Assembly (NCBI GenBank): GCA_016720595.1
Contig: JADKKI010000002.1
Location: 372,001 to 436,000, forward strand
DNA from: Myxococcales bacterium
Lineage (GTDB): Bacteria > Myxococcota_A > Polyangia > Haliangiales > Haliangiaceae
DNA length: 64,000 bases
Direction: 5' to 3'
Part shown: positions 46,027 through 54,956 of the stretch, piece after piece
How the letters are laid out: each line of letters begins with the position of its first letter
Position numbering within the stretch: position 1 is the stretch's first letter
Notes under the pieces: model-generated
Database searches by the model: none
What the model saw: the letters and a program-made list of their open reading frames with translations, nothing else
What the model was told of the DNA's origin: nothing
Program-made: the position numbers and the translations under genes

Positions 46027-47322
46027 ATGTCTGCCGAAACGAAACAGACCGCCAAGCTCGTCCTGCCCGCCGGCAAGGAAATCACCCTGCCCGTGATCAC
46101 GGGCTCGGAAGACGAGCACGCCGTCGACATCAAGACGCTGCGCGCCGACTCCGGGTTCATCACCCTCGACAGTGGGTTCATGAACACCGGCTCCACCACG
46201 AGCGGGATCACGTACCTCGATGGAGAAGAGGGCATCCTCCGATATCGTGGCTACGCTATCGAGGAGCTCGCTGACAAGAGCGACTTCGTCGAGGTCAGCT
46301 ACCTCCTCATCAACGGCAAGCTGCCAAACGTGGCCGAGCGCAAGGCGTTCTCGACCGCGCTCACGCGGCACAGCCTGATCCACGAGGACATGCACCAGTT
46401 CTTCGCGGGCTACCCACCGACCAGTCACCCGATGGCGGTGCTGTCGGCGATGGTGACCTCGATGTCGGCGTACTACCCCGACAGCCTGGACCGCAACTCC
46501 GCCATCGACCTGCACATCACCCGGCTGCTCTCGAAGGTCCGCACGATCGCGGCGTTCGCGTACAAGAAGAGCATCGGCCAGCCGCTGATGTATCCGAAGA
46601 ACTCGCTCAAGTACTGCGCGAACTTCCTGCACATGATGTTCGCGGTGCCGAGCGAGGAGTACGAGGTCAGCCCCGTCCTCGAGAAGGCCGTCAACCAGCT
46701 GCTGATCCTCCATGCGGATCACGAGCAGAACTGCTCGACCTCGACGGTGCGCATGGTCGGCAGCTCGGGCGCCAACCTCTACGCGTCGATCGCCGCTGGC
46801 ATCCTCGCGCTGTGGGGACCGCTCCACGGTGGCGCGAACCAGGCCGTCATCGAGATGCTCGAGGACGTCAAGGCGAACGGCGGCGATGGCAAGAAGTTCA
46901 TCGACGACGTCAAGAACAAGCGCGACAACCGCCGCCTCATGGGCTTCGGCCACCGCGTGTACAAGAACTTCGATCCGCGCGCGAAGATCCTGAAGAAGAT
47001 GTGCGACGAGGTGCTCGCGCACCTCGGCATCAAGGATCCGCTGCTCGATATCGCGAAGGCGATGGAAGAGGTCGCCCTCAAGGACGACTACTTCATCTCG
47101 AAGAAGCTGTACCCGAACGTCGATTTCTACTCGGGCATCATCTACCGCGCGCTCGGCATCCCCACGAACATGTTCACGGTGATGTTCGCGCTCGGTCGCC
47201 TCCCCGGCTGGATCGCCCACTGGAAGGAGATGGTCGACGACCCGCAGACGAAGATCGGTCGTCCGCGCCAGATCTACACCGGCGAGAAGCTGCGCAAGTA
47301 CGTCGCGATCGAGTCGCGCTAA
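46027..47322 (+). CDS. gltA: Citrate synthase (type II-like)
   Basis: A 431-residue protein that condenses oxaloacetate and acetyl-CoA into citrate at the entry of the TCA cycle. It has the family's landmarks: GFMNTGSTTSGITYLDGEEG, SYLLINGKLPN, HPMAVLSAMVTSMSAYYPDS, ILHADHEQNCSTSTVRMVGS (catalytic His/Asp region), LWGPLHGGANQAVIEMLED and GFGHRVYKNFDPRAKILKK, then PNVDFYSGIIYRALGIPTNM and a C terminus with RPRQIYTGEKLRKYV. The start ATG at 46027 has GGGAGAG eight bases upstream. The length matches type II (NADH-sensitive) Gram-negative enzymes. The perfect dyad just upstream is a likely regulatory site. Confidence 0.97.
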   Translation: MSAETKQTAKLVLPAGKEITLPVITGSEDEHAVDIKTLRADSGFITLDSGFMNTGSTTSGITYLDGEEGILRYRGYAIEELADKSDFVEVSYLLINGKLPNVAERKAFSTALTRHSLIHEDMHQFFAGYPPTSHPMAVLSAMVTSMSAYYPDSLDRNSAIDLHITRLLSKVRTIAAFAYKKSIGQPLMYPKNSLKYCANFLHMMFAVPSEEYEVSPVLEKAVNQLLILHADHEQNCSTSTVRMVGSSGANLYASIAAGILALWGPLHGGANQAVIEMLEDVKANGGDGKKFIDDVKNKRDNRRLMGFGHRVYKNFDPRAKILKKMCDEVLAHLGIKDPLLDIAKAMEEVALKDDYFISKKLYPNVDFYSGIIYRALGIPTNMFTVMFALGRLPGWIAHWKEMVDDPQTKIGRPRQIYTGEKLRKYVAIESR

Positions 47323-47355
47323 GCGCGATCTTCGTCGCGGGCGGCCCGAGCGTGA

Positions 47356-48120
47356 CTACTTGCAGCTCGTCGGCAGGACCTGCTCGCGGTACTGGCCTTC
47401 CCAGTTACCGGGAGCGTCGTACTCGCAGACCCAGATGTCGTTGCCCCCGCACTGCGCGAGGCCGCAGCCGACCTTGGTCGTGCCGCGCCACACCACCTGC
47501 GTGAAGTGGCCGGTCTGCATCGAGAAGCCCGGCTGCTTCCACGAGTAGCCCTTGACCTCGTCGTACCACATGGCGACCACGGCCTCGGGCGGCATCGCCC
47601 CGGTGGTCCCGGCGGCGAGGTTCTCGCCGTACTGACCACCGCTGTGGCCGAACTTGCAGCCCTGATCGCGCAGCGAGTTGGCCCATTGCTGCGCGACCTG
47701 CGCGAGCTTGGGAGACCACTCGAGCGGCGCCGCGCAGTGCTGGGCACGGACCTTGTTGTGCGCGGCGACGAACTGCTGCGCCTCGGCGGACAGACCCGCG
47801 GCCTGTGGTGGCGCTGGGCGCGGAGGTGCCGTCGGCGCTACGGGTGGCGTCGCGGGGGTCGTGCGTGGAGCGGCAGGCTCGTCACGTTCGGGGACCGTCT
47901 CGTCTGGCTCGTTCGCATTCGGGGCGGGAGCAGGCGTGCCGGCACCCGTCCCCTGCGTGTCATCAGCCTTCCATGGGTCCTGGCCCCCCGGAGGGCCACC
48001 CTGTGACGCTTGTGACGCTTGCGCCGGCTGGCTCTGTTGCCCGCCGGGCGACTTGTACATCTGACCGCAGCCACCGAGCGACACCACGAGCGCGATCGAC
48101 CAGGTACGCCAGGAAGACAT
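47356..48120 (-). CDS. CAP-domain (SCP/PR-1) lipoprotein
   Basis: A 254-residue protein with a lipoprotein signal (MSSWRTWSIALVVSLGGC, Cys18), a long Gln/Pro/Thr-rich linker (to about residue 110), and a C-terminal CAP domain. The CAP motifs are seen: FVAAHNKVRAQHCAAPLEWS, AQQWANSLRDQGCKFGHSGG, GENLAAGTTG, MWYDEVKGYSW and TGHFTQVVWRGTTKVGCGLA, then NDIWVCEYDAPGNWEGQY. The conserved His and Glu residues are present. CAP proteins bind ligands or act as toxins or adhesins in other contexts; the bacterial members have no settled role. Convergent with gltA. Confidence 0.9.
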   Translation of the reverse strand: MSSWRTWSIALVVSLGGCGQMYKSPGGQQSQPAQASQASQGGPPGGQDPWKADDTQGTGAGTPAPAPNANEPDETVPERDEPAAPRTTPATPPVAPTAPPRPAPPQAAGLSAEAQQFVAAHNKVRAQHCAAPLEWSPKLAQVAQQWANSLRDQGCKFGHSGGQYGENLAAGTTGAMPPEAVVAMWYDEVKGYSWKQPGFSMQTGHFTQVVWRGTTKVGCGLAQCGGNDIWVCEYDAPGNWEGQYREQVLPTSCK

Positions 48121-48220
48121 GACTCTAGACCTTCGGTGCGGGACGGCTCACCCACGCAGCATGACACGGCCCGGCCGCACGAGCTTGCAACTGCGCCCGC
48201 GCCGGTCCAGATTCCCGTCG

Positions 48221-48649
48221 ATGCGCACCACCGTCGCCGAACCGACCTCCTCCGCGGTCACCGACGGGATCCGCGTGCGTGTGCAATCGCACTACCTCGC
48301 CGACCAGTCCTCGCCGCGCGACGATCGCTACGTGTTCGCGTACACGATCACGATCTCGAACGAGAGCCGCAACACTGCGCAGCTGCGCACGCGGCACTGG
48401 ATCATCACGGATGGCCGCGGCACGGTCGAGGAGGTCCGTGGTGATGGCGTGGTCGGCGAACAGCCGCGCCTCGCGCCCGGCCAGACCTTCCAGTACACGT
48501 CGGGCTGCGTGCTGACCACCGCGATCGGCACCATGCAGGGCACCTATCGGATGTGGCGGGACGACGGCAGCTACTTCGACGCACAGATCGCTCCGTTCTC
48601 GCTCGCCTCGGACGCGTCGTCGCGGTTCGCGGACCACGAAGCCAACTGA
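48221..48649 (+). CDS. apaG: ApaG/Co2+-Mg2+ efflux-associated protein
   Basis: 142 residues from ATG 48221 (MRTTVAEPTSSAVTDGIRVR). A fibronectin-type fold: VRVQSHYLADQSSPRDDRYV, FAYTITISNESRNTAQLRTR, HWIITDGRGTVEEVRGDGVV, GEQPRLAPGQTFQYTSGCVL, TAIGTMQGTYRMWRDDGSYF, all diagnostic of ApaG. Its molecular role is unsettled; it is linked to divalent metal and nucleotide homeostasis. The open frame continues upstream as non-coding Arg-rich sequence. It is a lone gene, divergent from the CAP lipoprotein. Confidence 0.95.
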   Translation: MRTTVAEPTSSAVTDGIRVRVQSHYLADQSSPRDDRYVFAYTITISNESRNTAQLRTRHWIITDGRGTVEEVRGDGVVGEQPRLAPGQTFQYTSGCVLTTAIGTMQGTYRMWRDDGSYFDAQIAPFSLASDASSRFADHEAN

Positions 48650-48755
48650 TCCAATCACTTGCCGCCCCTGCGGTGATGTAGGCCCGGCACGCCATCGGGT
48701 GCCTCAACAAAACTCAAAGCCTTGGCGTAGGCTATGCGTCTAACTCGGTACCAGC

Positions 48756-49433
48756 GTGCCTGTCCTGACGCCCATGACCCACGCAGAGCGCGAAGCTGCG
48801 ACCGCGAGCGCGCTCGTGGATGCCGCGAAGGCAGGCGACCAGCGCGCGTTCGAATCGCTGGTGCGGCGGTACCGCAAGCGGATCTATGCGCTCGCGCTCC
48901 ACATCACGGGGTCCGCGAGCGAGGCCGATGACATCGCGCAGGAGGTCTTCCTCAAGGCGTACCGCGCGCTCGCCGAGTTCGAGGGCCGGAGCCAGTTCTT
49001 CACCTGGGTCTACCGGATGACCGTCAACCGCTCGCTCAACGCGCGCCGCGATCGCGCGCGCCGCGGCGAAGAGCCGGACGATCCTCGCCTCGAGCTCGCC
49101 GTCGCCGTCGATGCGCGCTCGAACCCCTCTCGCGCCACCGAGCTGCGCCAGACCTACGCACGCCTGCTGCGCGCGCTCGATGGGCTCCCGATCGACATGC
49201 GCACGACCGTGATTCTCGTCTCGCTGCAGGGGATGTCCCATGGCGAGGTGGCCGTGGTGCAGGCGGTCTCCGAAGGCACGATCGCGTGGCGGATGCACGA
49301 GGCGCGGCGCCGGCTCAACGAGGCGATGGCGCCCGAGAAGCTGCAGCGCAAGCGCGAGCTGTCGGCGGATCTGGCGCGCGTGCTCGGGGAGCACGGCATG
49401 TTCGTGCCGGTGCTGCCCAAGGGCCGCGCTTAG
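48756..49433 (+). CDS. ECF-type RNA polymerase sigma factor
   Basis: 225 residues from GTG 48756 (an ATG at 48774 is an alternative). Region 2 is seen in LVRRYRKRIYALALHITGSA, SEADDIAQEVFLKAYRALAE and FFTWVYRMTVNRSLNARR. A linker follows and region 4 in LDGLPIDMRTTVILVSLQGM, SHGEVAVVQAVSEGTIAWRM, HEARRRLNEAM. It redirects RNA polymerase to particular promoters. No anti-sigma gene is adjacent. Its stop overlaps that of the GST gene on the other strand. The C-terminal 30 residues (LQRKRELSADLARVLGEHGM) are an extra tail. Confidence 0.93.
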   Translation: MPVLTPMTHAEREAATASALVDAAKAGDQRAFESLVRRYRKRIYALALHITGSASEADDIAQEVFLKAYRALAEFEGRSQFFTWVYRMTVNRSLNARRDRARRGEEPDDPRLELAVAVDARSNPSRATELRQTYARLLRALDGLPIDMRTTVILVSLQGMSHGEVAVVQAVSEGTIAWRMHEARRRLNEAMAPEKLQRKRELSADLARVLGEHGMFVPVLPKGRA

Positions 49434-50098
49434 CCCGCGATCTCGTACGGGCCGCCCTTGGCGAGGGCGCGCTGGTACGCCGGGCGGGCCTGGAACTTCT
49501 TCACGAACTCGGTGAGCCGCGGCGAGACCGCATCTCCGGCGCGCGCGACGGCGCCCTCGAGCGGGAAGCTCATCTGGACATCTGCAGCGGTCAACTCGTC
49601 GCCGGCGAACCAGGCGTGGCTGCCGAGGTGATCGCCCAGGAACGTGAGGTGCCGCGTCAGGTTCGGATCGATGAACTGCCGGCTCACGGTGTCGGCGATC
49701 TTGCGCGCGATCGGCTTCACGAAGAACGGCATCGGCGCGGTCTTGACCTTGCGGAAGATCAGCTTGAGCAGCAGGTAGGGCATCAGCGAGCCCTCCGCGT
49801 AGTGCATGAAGTAGCGGTAGTCCCGATGCGCCTGGGTGCCCGCGGCCGGGACCAGGCGGCCCTTGCCGTGGGTCTCCACGAGGTACTCGAGGATCGCGCC
49901 CGACTCGGCGACCGTGACGTCACCGTCGGTGATCACCGGTGACTTGCCGAGCGGATGGATCGCCTGCAGGGATGCCGGTGCGAGCAGGGTCTTCGGATCG
50001 CGCTCGTACTTCACGAGCTCGTACGGCACCTCGAGCTCTTCGAGGAGCCACAGCACGCGCTGCGACCGAGAGTTGTTCAGGTGGTGGACGGTGATCAC
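49430..50098 (-). CDS. Glutathione S-transferase
   Basis: 222 residues from GTG 50096-50098 (VITVHHLNNSRSQRVLWLLE). The N-terminal thioredoxin-like domain has LNNSRSQRVLWLLEELEVPY, IHPLGKSPVITDGDVTVAES and GAILEYLVE; the C-terminal helical domain has AHRDYRYFMHYAEGSLMPYL and WFAGDELTAADVQMSFPLEG. These fit a soluble GST that joins glutathione to electrophiles. The catalytic residue is probably the Ser of NSRS. The gene converges with and overlaps the sigma factor stop by four bases (TTAG). Confidence 0.9.
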   Translation of the reverse strand: MITVHHLNNSRSQRVLWLLEELEVPYELVKYERDPKTLLAPASLQAIHPLGKSPVITDGDVTVAESGAILEYLVETHGKGRLVPAAGTQAHRDYRYFMHYAEGSLMPYLLLKLIFRKVKTAPMPFFVKPIARKIADTVSRQFIDPNLTRHLTFLGDHLGSHAWFAGDELTAADVQMSFPLEGAVARAGDAVSPRLTEFVKKFQARPAYQRALAKGGPYEIAG

Positions 50099-50158
50099 GT
50101 GGCCTGCGTACCAGGAAATCGCCTGGACCGCTTGCGGCACCGCGGTACGTTCGCCACC

Positions 50159-50728
50159 ATGCTCGGCATGCGAGCTCGCATTGACCTCCGCAACGCGCTT
50201 GCGATCCAACTCGCGGCGACGGTGCTCCTGATCGTGGCCGGCTCCGGTTGTGCGGCGCTGATGCCGGCGGCCAAGCAGGAGCCGTTTCCGGTCATGAACG
50301 TCACGGCCACACGGCCTCCGCCGGGCCCCGACAAGGTCATCCTCACGCCCTCCAACATCGCGATCACGGATCAGGTGCAGTTCGAGACGGCGAAGGCCGA
50401 TCTCAAGCCGGTCTCGTTCGCGCTGCTCGACGAGGTCGTGACGGTGATGAAGGGCAACCCGCAGATCGAGCTGGTCGAGATCGGCGGGCACACCGACTCC
50501 ACCGGCGCCGCGGACTTCAACCGCAAGCTCTCGCAGCAGCGGGCCGAGTCCGTGATGAAGTACATCGCGAGCAAGGGCATCAAGAAGGAGCGGCTGTCCG
50601 CCAAGGGCTTCGGCCCCGACGTGCCGATCGCCGACAACGGCACGGCCGAAGGTCAGGCCGCCAATCGCCGCGTCGAGTTCCAGATCGTGAAGCAGGGCCC
50701 CAAGAAGACGGTGGTGAAAGATGAGTAA
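50159..50728 (+). CDS. OmpA-family lipoprotein
   Basis: 189 residues from ATG 50159, with a lipoprotein signal ending at Cys31 (AIQLAATVLLIVAGSGC); an ATG nine bases later is an alternative. The C-terminal OmpA domain binds peptidoglycan: IAITDQVQFETAKADLKPVS, VTVMKGNPQIELVEIGGHTD, FNRKLSQQRAESVMKYIASK and RLSAKGFGPDVPIADNGTAE with AANRRVEFQIVKQ, including the TD-x-x-G and N-R residues. It links the outer membrane to the wall. It is divergent from the GST by 60 bases and overlaps the next gene by eight bases. Confidence 0.93.
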   Translation: MLGMRARIDLRNALAIQLAATVLLIVAGSGCAALMPAAKQEPFPVMNVTATRPPPGPDKVILTPSNIAITDQVQFETAKADLKPVSFALLDEVVTVMKGNPQIELVEIGGHTDSTGAADFNRKLSQQRAESVMKYIASKGIKKERLSAKGFGPDVPIADNGTAEGQAANRRVEFQIVKQGPKKTVVKDE

Positions 50729-51080
50729 GCACCTCGCACTCTCGCTGGTCATCGTGGCGGGCTGCGCCACCGGCGCGGATCCGAAGATCCGCAACGAGAT
50801 CGGCGCCAAGCTGGCCAGCGCGCAGACCCCGATCCAGGCCTGCTATCAGAAGTCGCTGTTCACGAATCGCAAGCTGCGCGGGATGTACGTCGCACAGCTC
50901 GCGGTGAACGCCGACAGCGGGCAGTTCGGCGAGATCTCGCTCCGCCGCGACGAGCCGGCCGATCCAGTGCTCCGGTACTGCGTGATCCAGGAGCTCGCGA
51001 AGCTCAAGCTCGACAAGCCTCCGGGCAAGCGGATCGAGCTCGACAGCGTGCCGATCAAGTTCGAGTGGGCCAACCCGTAG
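50721..51080 (+). CDS. AgmX/TonB-like C-terminal lipoprotein
   Basis: A 119-residue protein with a lipoprotein signal (MSKHLALSLVIVAGC, Cys15). The rest is like the C-terminal domain of AgmX/PglI (TonB-like): QTPIQACYQKSLFTNRKLRG, MYVAQLAVNADSGQFGEISL, RYCVIQELAKLKLDKPPGKR. AgmX proteins are found in Myxococcota and may join envelope complexes. It overlaps the OmpA gene by eight bases and the next gene by one (TAGTG), so the three are one unit. Confidence 0.7.
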   Translation: MSKHLALSLVIVAGCATGADPKIRNEIGAKLASAQTPIQACYQKSLFTNRKLRGMYVAQLAVNADSGQFGEISLRRDEPADPVLRYCVIQELAKLKLDKPPGKRIELDSVPIKFEWANP

Positions 51081-51523
51081 TGGCCGGCAAGGTCCCGACC
51101 CGCTCGCCCACGCACGAGGACGTCCCGATCGGGCGCCTGTCCTCGATGGGTCTCGAGCTCGAGGAGATCGCCGAAGGCGACGAGGTCGCGATCCCCGCGC
51201 TGGTCGAGCTCGCGGAAGATCGCGGTCGCCCGGCGAGCCACTATCTGGCCGCCATCCCACTCGCGACCGAGCTCAAGGTCCACTCGCCGGGCGGGATCGA
51301 GGTCCGGGTGTGCGCCGGCAACTGCCAGCGCTACGGCGCGCTCGATCTGCTCGATCACCTGGTCGAGCGGTTCGGCAAGCGCGCCAGCTTCGGCATCAAG
51401 CCGGTCGAGTGCCTCGATCAATGCGACCTCGCCCCCGCCTGCGAGCTCCACGGCGCTCACGGCAAGCTGCTGCTCGCGCCGGCGACCGCGGCCTCGCTCG
51501 ACGAAGCGCTCGATAGCCTGTAG
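51080..51523 (+). CDS. Thioredoxin-like [2Fe-2S] ferredoxin domain protein
   Basis: 147 residues from GTG 51080 (VAGKVPTRSPTHEDVPIGRL), overlapping the preceding stop by one base. It has a helical N-terminal part (VAIPALVELAEDRGRPASHY) and a C-terminal ferredoxin-like fold: IEVRVCAGNCQRYGALDLLD, then RASFGIKPVECLDQCDLAPA. The Cys pattern C-x3-C...C-x3-C is that of the NuoE-type thin ferredoxins that bind one [2Fe-2S] cluster. No hydrogenase or NADH dehydrogenase gene is near, so its redox partner is unknown. Confidence 0.85.
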   Translation: MAGKVPTRSPTHEDVPIGRLSSMGLELEEIAEGDEVAIPALVELAEDRGRPASHYLAAIPLATELKVHSPGGIEVRVCAGNCQRYGALDLLDHLVERFGKRASFGIKPVECLDQCDLAPACELHGAHGKLLLAPATAASLDEALDSL

Positions 51524-51557
51524 CGCGCCACGCAGGCCCCGATCGACGGTCGCACCC

Positions 51558-51589
51558 TGTCGCAGGTGCTGATCGCTGGCCCTGCGACA
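51558..51589. promoter_or_regulatory. Perfect 9-base inverted repeat upstream of the ABC operon
   Basis: TGTCGCAGG (51558-51566) and CCTGCGACA (51581-51589) flank 14 bases. It sits 28 bases before the start of the ATPase gene. It could be an operator for a regulator of the ABC operon or a stem-loop in its leader RNA. Confidence 0.5.
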
Positions 51590-51617
51590 CCGATGGCGCT
51601 AGCCTGCCGCTGACTTC

Positions 51618-52324
<707 letters not shown>

Positions 52325-52325
<1 letters not shown>

Positions 52326-53689
52326 TGCTGGTCCCGCTGATCCAGCTCCTCGCGATCGGCCTCGGGCTGTCCGTGGTCGGCGTGCTGATCTGGCTCGTGA
52401 TCGCGCTGCTCAAGATCGGCTGGGTGTCGATCGTGCAGTGGCGTGACCTGTTCTCGTTCGACCGGTGGACCGAGGTGCTCGTCACGATCGGCCGCAGCAA
52501 GCTGCGCACCGCGCTCACGATGATCAGCGTGTCGTGGGGCATCTTCGTGCTGGTTGCCCTGCTCGGCCTGGGCAATGGCCTCGACAACGGGATGCGCCAG
52601 AACTTCGCGCGCGACGCCACCAACGGCGTGTGGATCAGCGCGAACAAGACCTCGGTGGCCTACGGCGGATACGACGTCGGCCGCCGGCTGATGTTCGAGA
52701 ACGCCGATTACCAGCGTGCGCGGAAGACCCCGGGCGTGGAGTACATGGCCGGGCAGCACTACATCGGCGGCCAGCGCTGGGGCGCCTCGATCGTGACCAA
52801 GCACGGTGCCAAGGCGAACTCGTTCGAGCTCGATGCGGTCCACGAGGATGCGATCCGCCTCACGGCGCACACGGTGATCCAGGGCCGGTTCCTGACCAGC
52901 GCCGACACGATGCAGCGCCGCAAGTCCGCCGTGATCGGCCAGACCGTGGCGCAGTTCCTGTTCGATGGCCAGAACGCCGTCGGCGAGTGGATCGACATCG
53001 GCTCCGTCCCGTTCCAGGTGGTCGGCGTGTTCACCGATCCCGGCGGCGCCGAGGAGGAGCGCAAGATCTACCTCCCCGTCTCCACCGCGCAGCTCGCGTT
53101 CAACGGCGGCGAGAAGCTCGGCCTCCTCGAGTTCACCGTGGGCCAGGCCGGGCCGGACGAGACCCAGCGGGTCATCGATCAGATCAAGGGCCAGCTCGCC
53201 GATCGCTACAGCTTCGATCCCACGGATCGCCAGGCGGTCCGGGTCCAGAACAACATCGAACAGTTCGAGCGGTTCCGGCAGATGTTCTGGATGATCAGCG
53301 CGTTCATCGTGGTGATCGGCCTCGGCACGCTGGCGGCCGGCGTGGTCGGCGTCTCGAACATCATGATGATCGCGGTGAAGGAGCGCACCAAGGAGATCGG
53401 GGTCCGCAAGGCGCTCGGCGCCACGCCGAACTCGATCGTGTTCATGATCATCCAGGAGGCCGTGTTCCTCACGGGTGTCGCGGGCCTGCTCGGGCTGGCG
53501 GCCGGCGTCGCCGCGAGCGAGCTGATCGGGTACCTGAACCTCACCGACTTCATCGCCAACCCCTCGATCGATCTCAAGGTCGGCATCGGGGCCACCGTGT
53601 TCCTCGTGGTCGCCGGCGCCCTCGCCGGCTACTTCCCCGCGCGCGCCGCGGCGAAGGTCAACCCCATCCACGCCCTCCGGGATCAGTAG
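52325..53689 (+). CDS. MacB/FtsX-type permease with an additional N-terminal membrane helix
   Basis: A 454-residue protein. It begins with an extra hydrophobic helix (VPLIQLLAIGLGLSVVGVLI), then the standard MacB layout: TM1 (LRTALTMISVSWGIFVLVAL), the periplasmic MacB-PCD domain, and three C-terminal TMs with FIVVIGLGTLAAGVVGVSNI, MIAVKERTKEIGVRKALGAT and a last GATVFLVVAGALAGYFPARA, ending in AAAKVNPIHALR. Most MacB-type permeases lack the extra N-terminal helix. It overlaps the ATPase gene by one base. The second permease follows two bases later. Confidence 0.9.
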
Positions 53690-53691
53690 CG

Positions 53692-54945
53692 ATGTTCGAT
53701 CTCGATAAGTGGAAAGAGATCTGGGCGACGCTGCGATCCAACCGGCTGCGCACGTTCCTCACCGCGTTCGGCGTGTTCTGGGGGATCTTGATGCTGATCG
53801 CGATGCTGGGCTTTGGCTCGGCGATCCAGAGCGGCAGCAAGCGCCAGATGAAGGGGATGGCCACGAACCTCCTGTTCTGCTGGGGCCAGCAGACCACCGA
53901 GAGCTACGACGGCCTGCCACCGGGCCGCGGCGTGCGGTTCGACACCGACGACATCGAGCTGCTCCGCAAGCTGCCCTCGATCGAGTGGCTCGCCCCGCGC
54001 CTCCAGCTCGGCGGCTGGATGAACAACTTCACCGTCGGGTACGAGTCCAAGAACGGCACGTTCACCGTGATGGCGGACTACCCGGAGCTCCGGCACATCA
54101 TCGCGTTCGAGTACGACGCCGGGCGGTTCATCAACGAGCGCGACATCGCCGAGTCCCGCAAGGTCGTCGTGATCGGCAAGAGCGTGCGCGACCAGCTGTT
54201 CGAGCCCGACGAGGACCCGATCGGCAAGTACATCAAGATCAGCGGCGTGTACTTCGAGGTCGTGGGCCTGACCCGGACCCTGCGCTCGGGCGGTCAGGGC
54301 GAGCGCGATTCCAACACGCTGTTCGTGCCGTTCACCACGCTCAAGAACTCGTTCAACATGGGCAACCGCGTCGGGTTCTTCGCGCTCACCGCGAAGCCCG
54401 GCACCGATGGCGCGGAGCTCGAGCGGCAGGTCAAGGAGGTGCTCAAGCGCCACCACCGGATCGCGCCCACGGATGACCTCGCGATCGGCTCGTTCAACAT
54501 GTTCGTGATGTTCGGGAAGTTCCAGACGTTCTTCCTGGTGCTCTCGATCGTCAGCTGGGTGGTCGGTGGGGCCACGCTCCTGGCCGGCGTGATCGGCGTC
54601 TCGAACATCATGCTGATCACCGTCAAGGAACGGACCAAGGAGATCGGCGTCCGCAAGGCGCTCGGCGCCACCCCGATCTCGATCGTGTCGATGGTGATGA
54701 AGGAGTCGATCGTGTTGACGATCATCGCCGGCCTGCTCGGCGTCGCCGCTGGCGTCGGGCTGCTCGCTGCCGCGGATGCGGTGTTCTCGAACATGCCGGA
54801 CTCCCCGCTCGGGCCGCCGAACATCGGCCTGTCCACCGTGATGATCGCGATGGCGGTCCTCGTCGGGGCCGGCGCGCTCGCCGGCATCATGCCCGCCTCT
54901 CATGCTGCCTCGATCAAGCCGATCGAGGCGCTTCGCGCCGAGTGA
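53692..54945 (+). CDS. Second MacB/FtsX-type permease
   Basis: 417 residues from ATG 53692 (MFDLDKWKEIWATLRSNRLR), the usual cytoplasmic start. TM1 is TFLTAFGVFWGILMLIAMLG, the large periplasmic domain contains ADYPELRHIIAFEYDAGRFI and YIKISGVYFEVVGLTRTLRS, and the C-terminal TMs include FFLVLSIVSWVVGGATLLAG, VIGVSNIMLITVKERTKEIG and AVLVGAGALAGIMPASHAAS. It ends with the conserved IKPIEALR. It is similar to but distinct from the first permease, so the transporter is probably a heterodimer with one ATPase type. Confidence 0.93.
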   Translation: MFDLDKWKEIWATLRSNRLRTFLTAFGVFWGILMLIAMLGFGSAIQSGSKRQMKGMATNLLFCWGQQTTESYDGLPPGRGVRFDTDDIELLRKLPSIEWLAPRLQLGGWMNNFTVGYESKNGTFTVMADYPELRHIIAFEYDAGRFINERDIAESRKVVVIGKSVRDQLFEPDEDPIGKYIKISGVYFEVVGLTRTLRSGGQGERDSNTLFVPFTTLKNSFNMGNRVGFFALTAKPGTDGAELERQVKEVLKRHHRIAPTDDLAIGSFNMFVMFGKFQTFFLVLSIVSWVVGGATLLAGVIGVSNIMLITVKERTKEIGVRKALGATPISIVSMVMKESIVLTIIAGLLGVAAGVGLLAAADAVFSNMPDSPLGPPNIGLSTVMIAMAVLVGAGALAGIMPASHAASIKPIEALRAE

Positions 54946-54956
54946 CCCGAGGTCTT

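Noticed and set aside
47324..47339. CGCGA-TCTTCG-TCGCG hairpin between gltA and the CAP gene as a bidirectional terminator.
   Set aside because: Only five paired bases and no U-run on either side; too weak to list.
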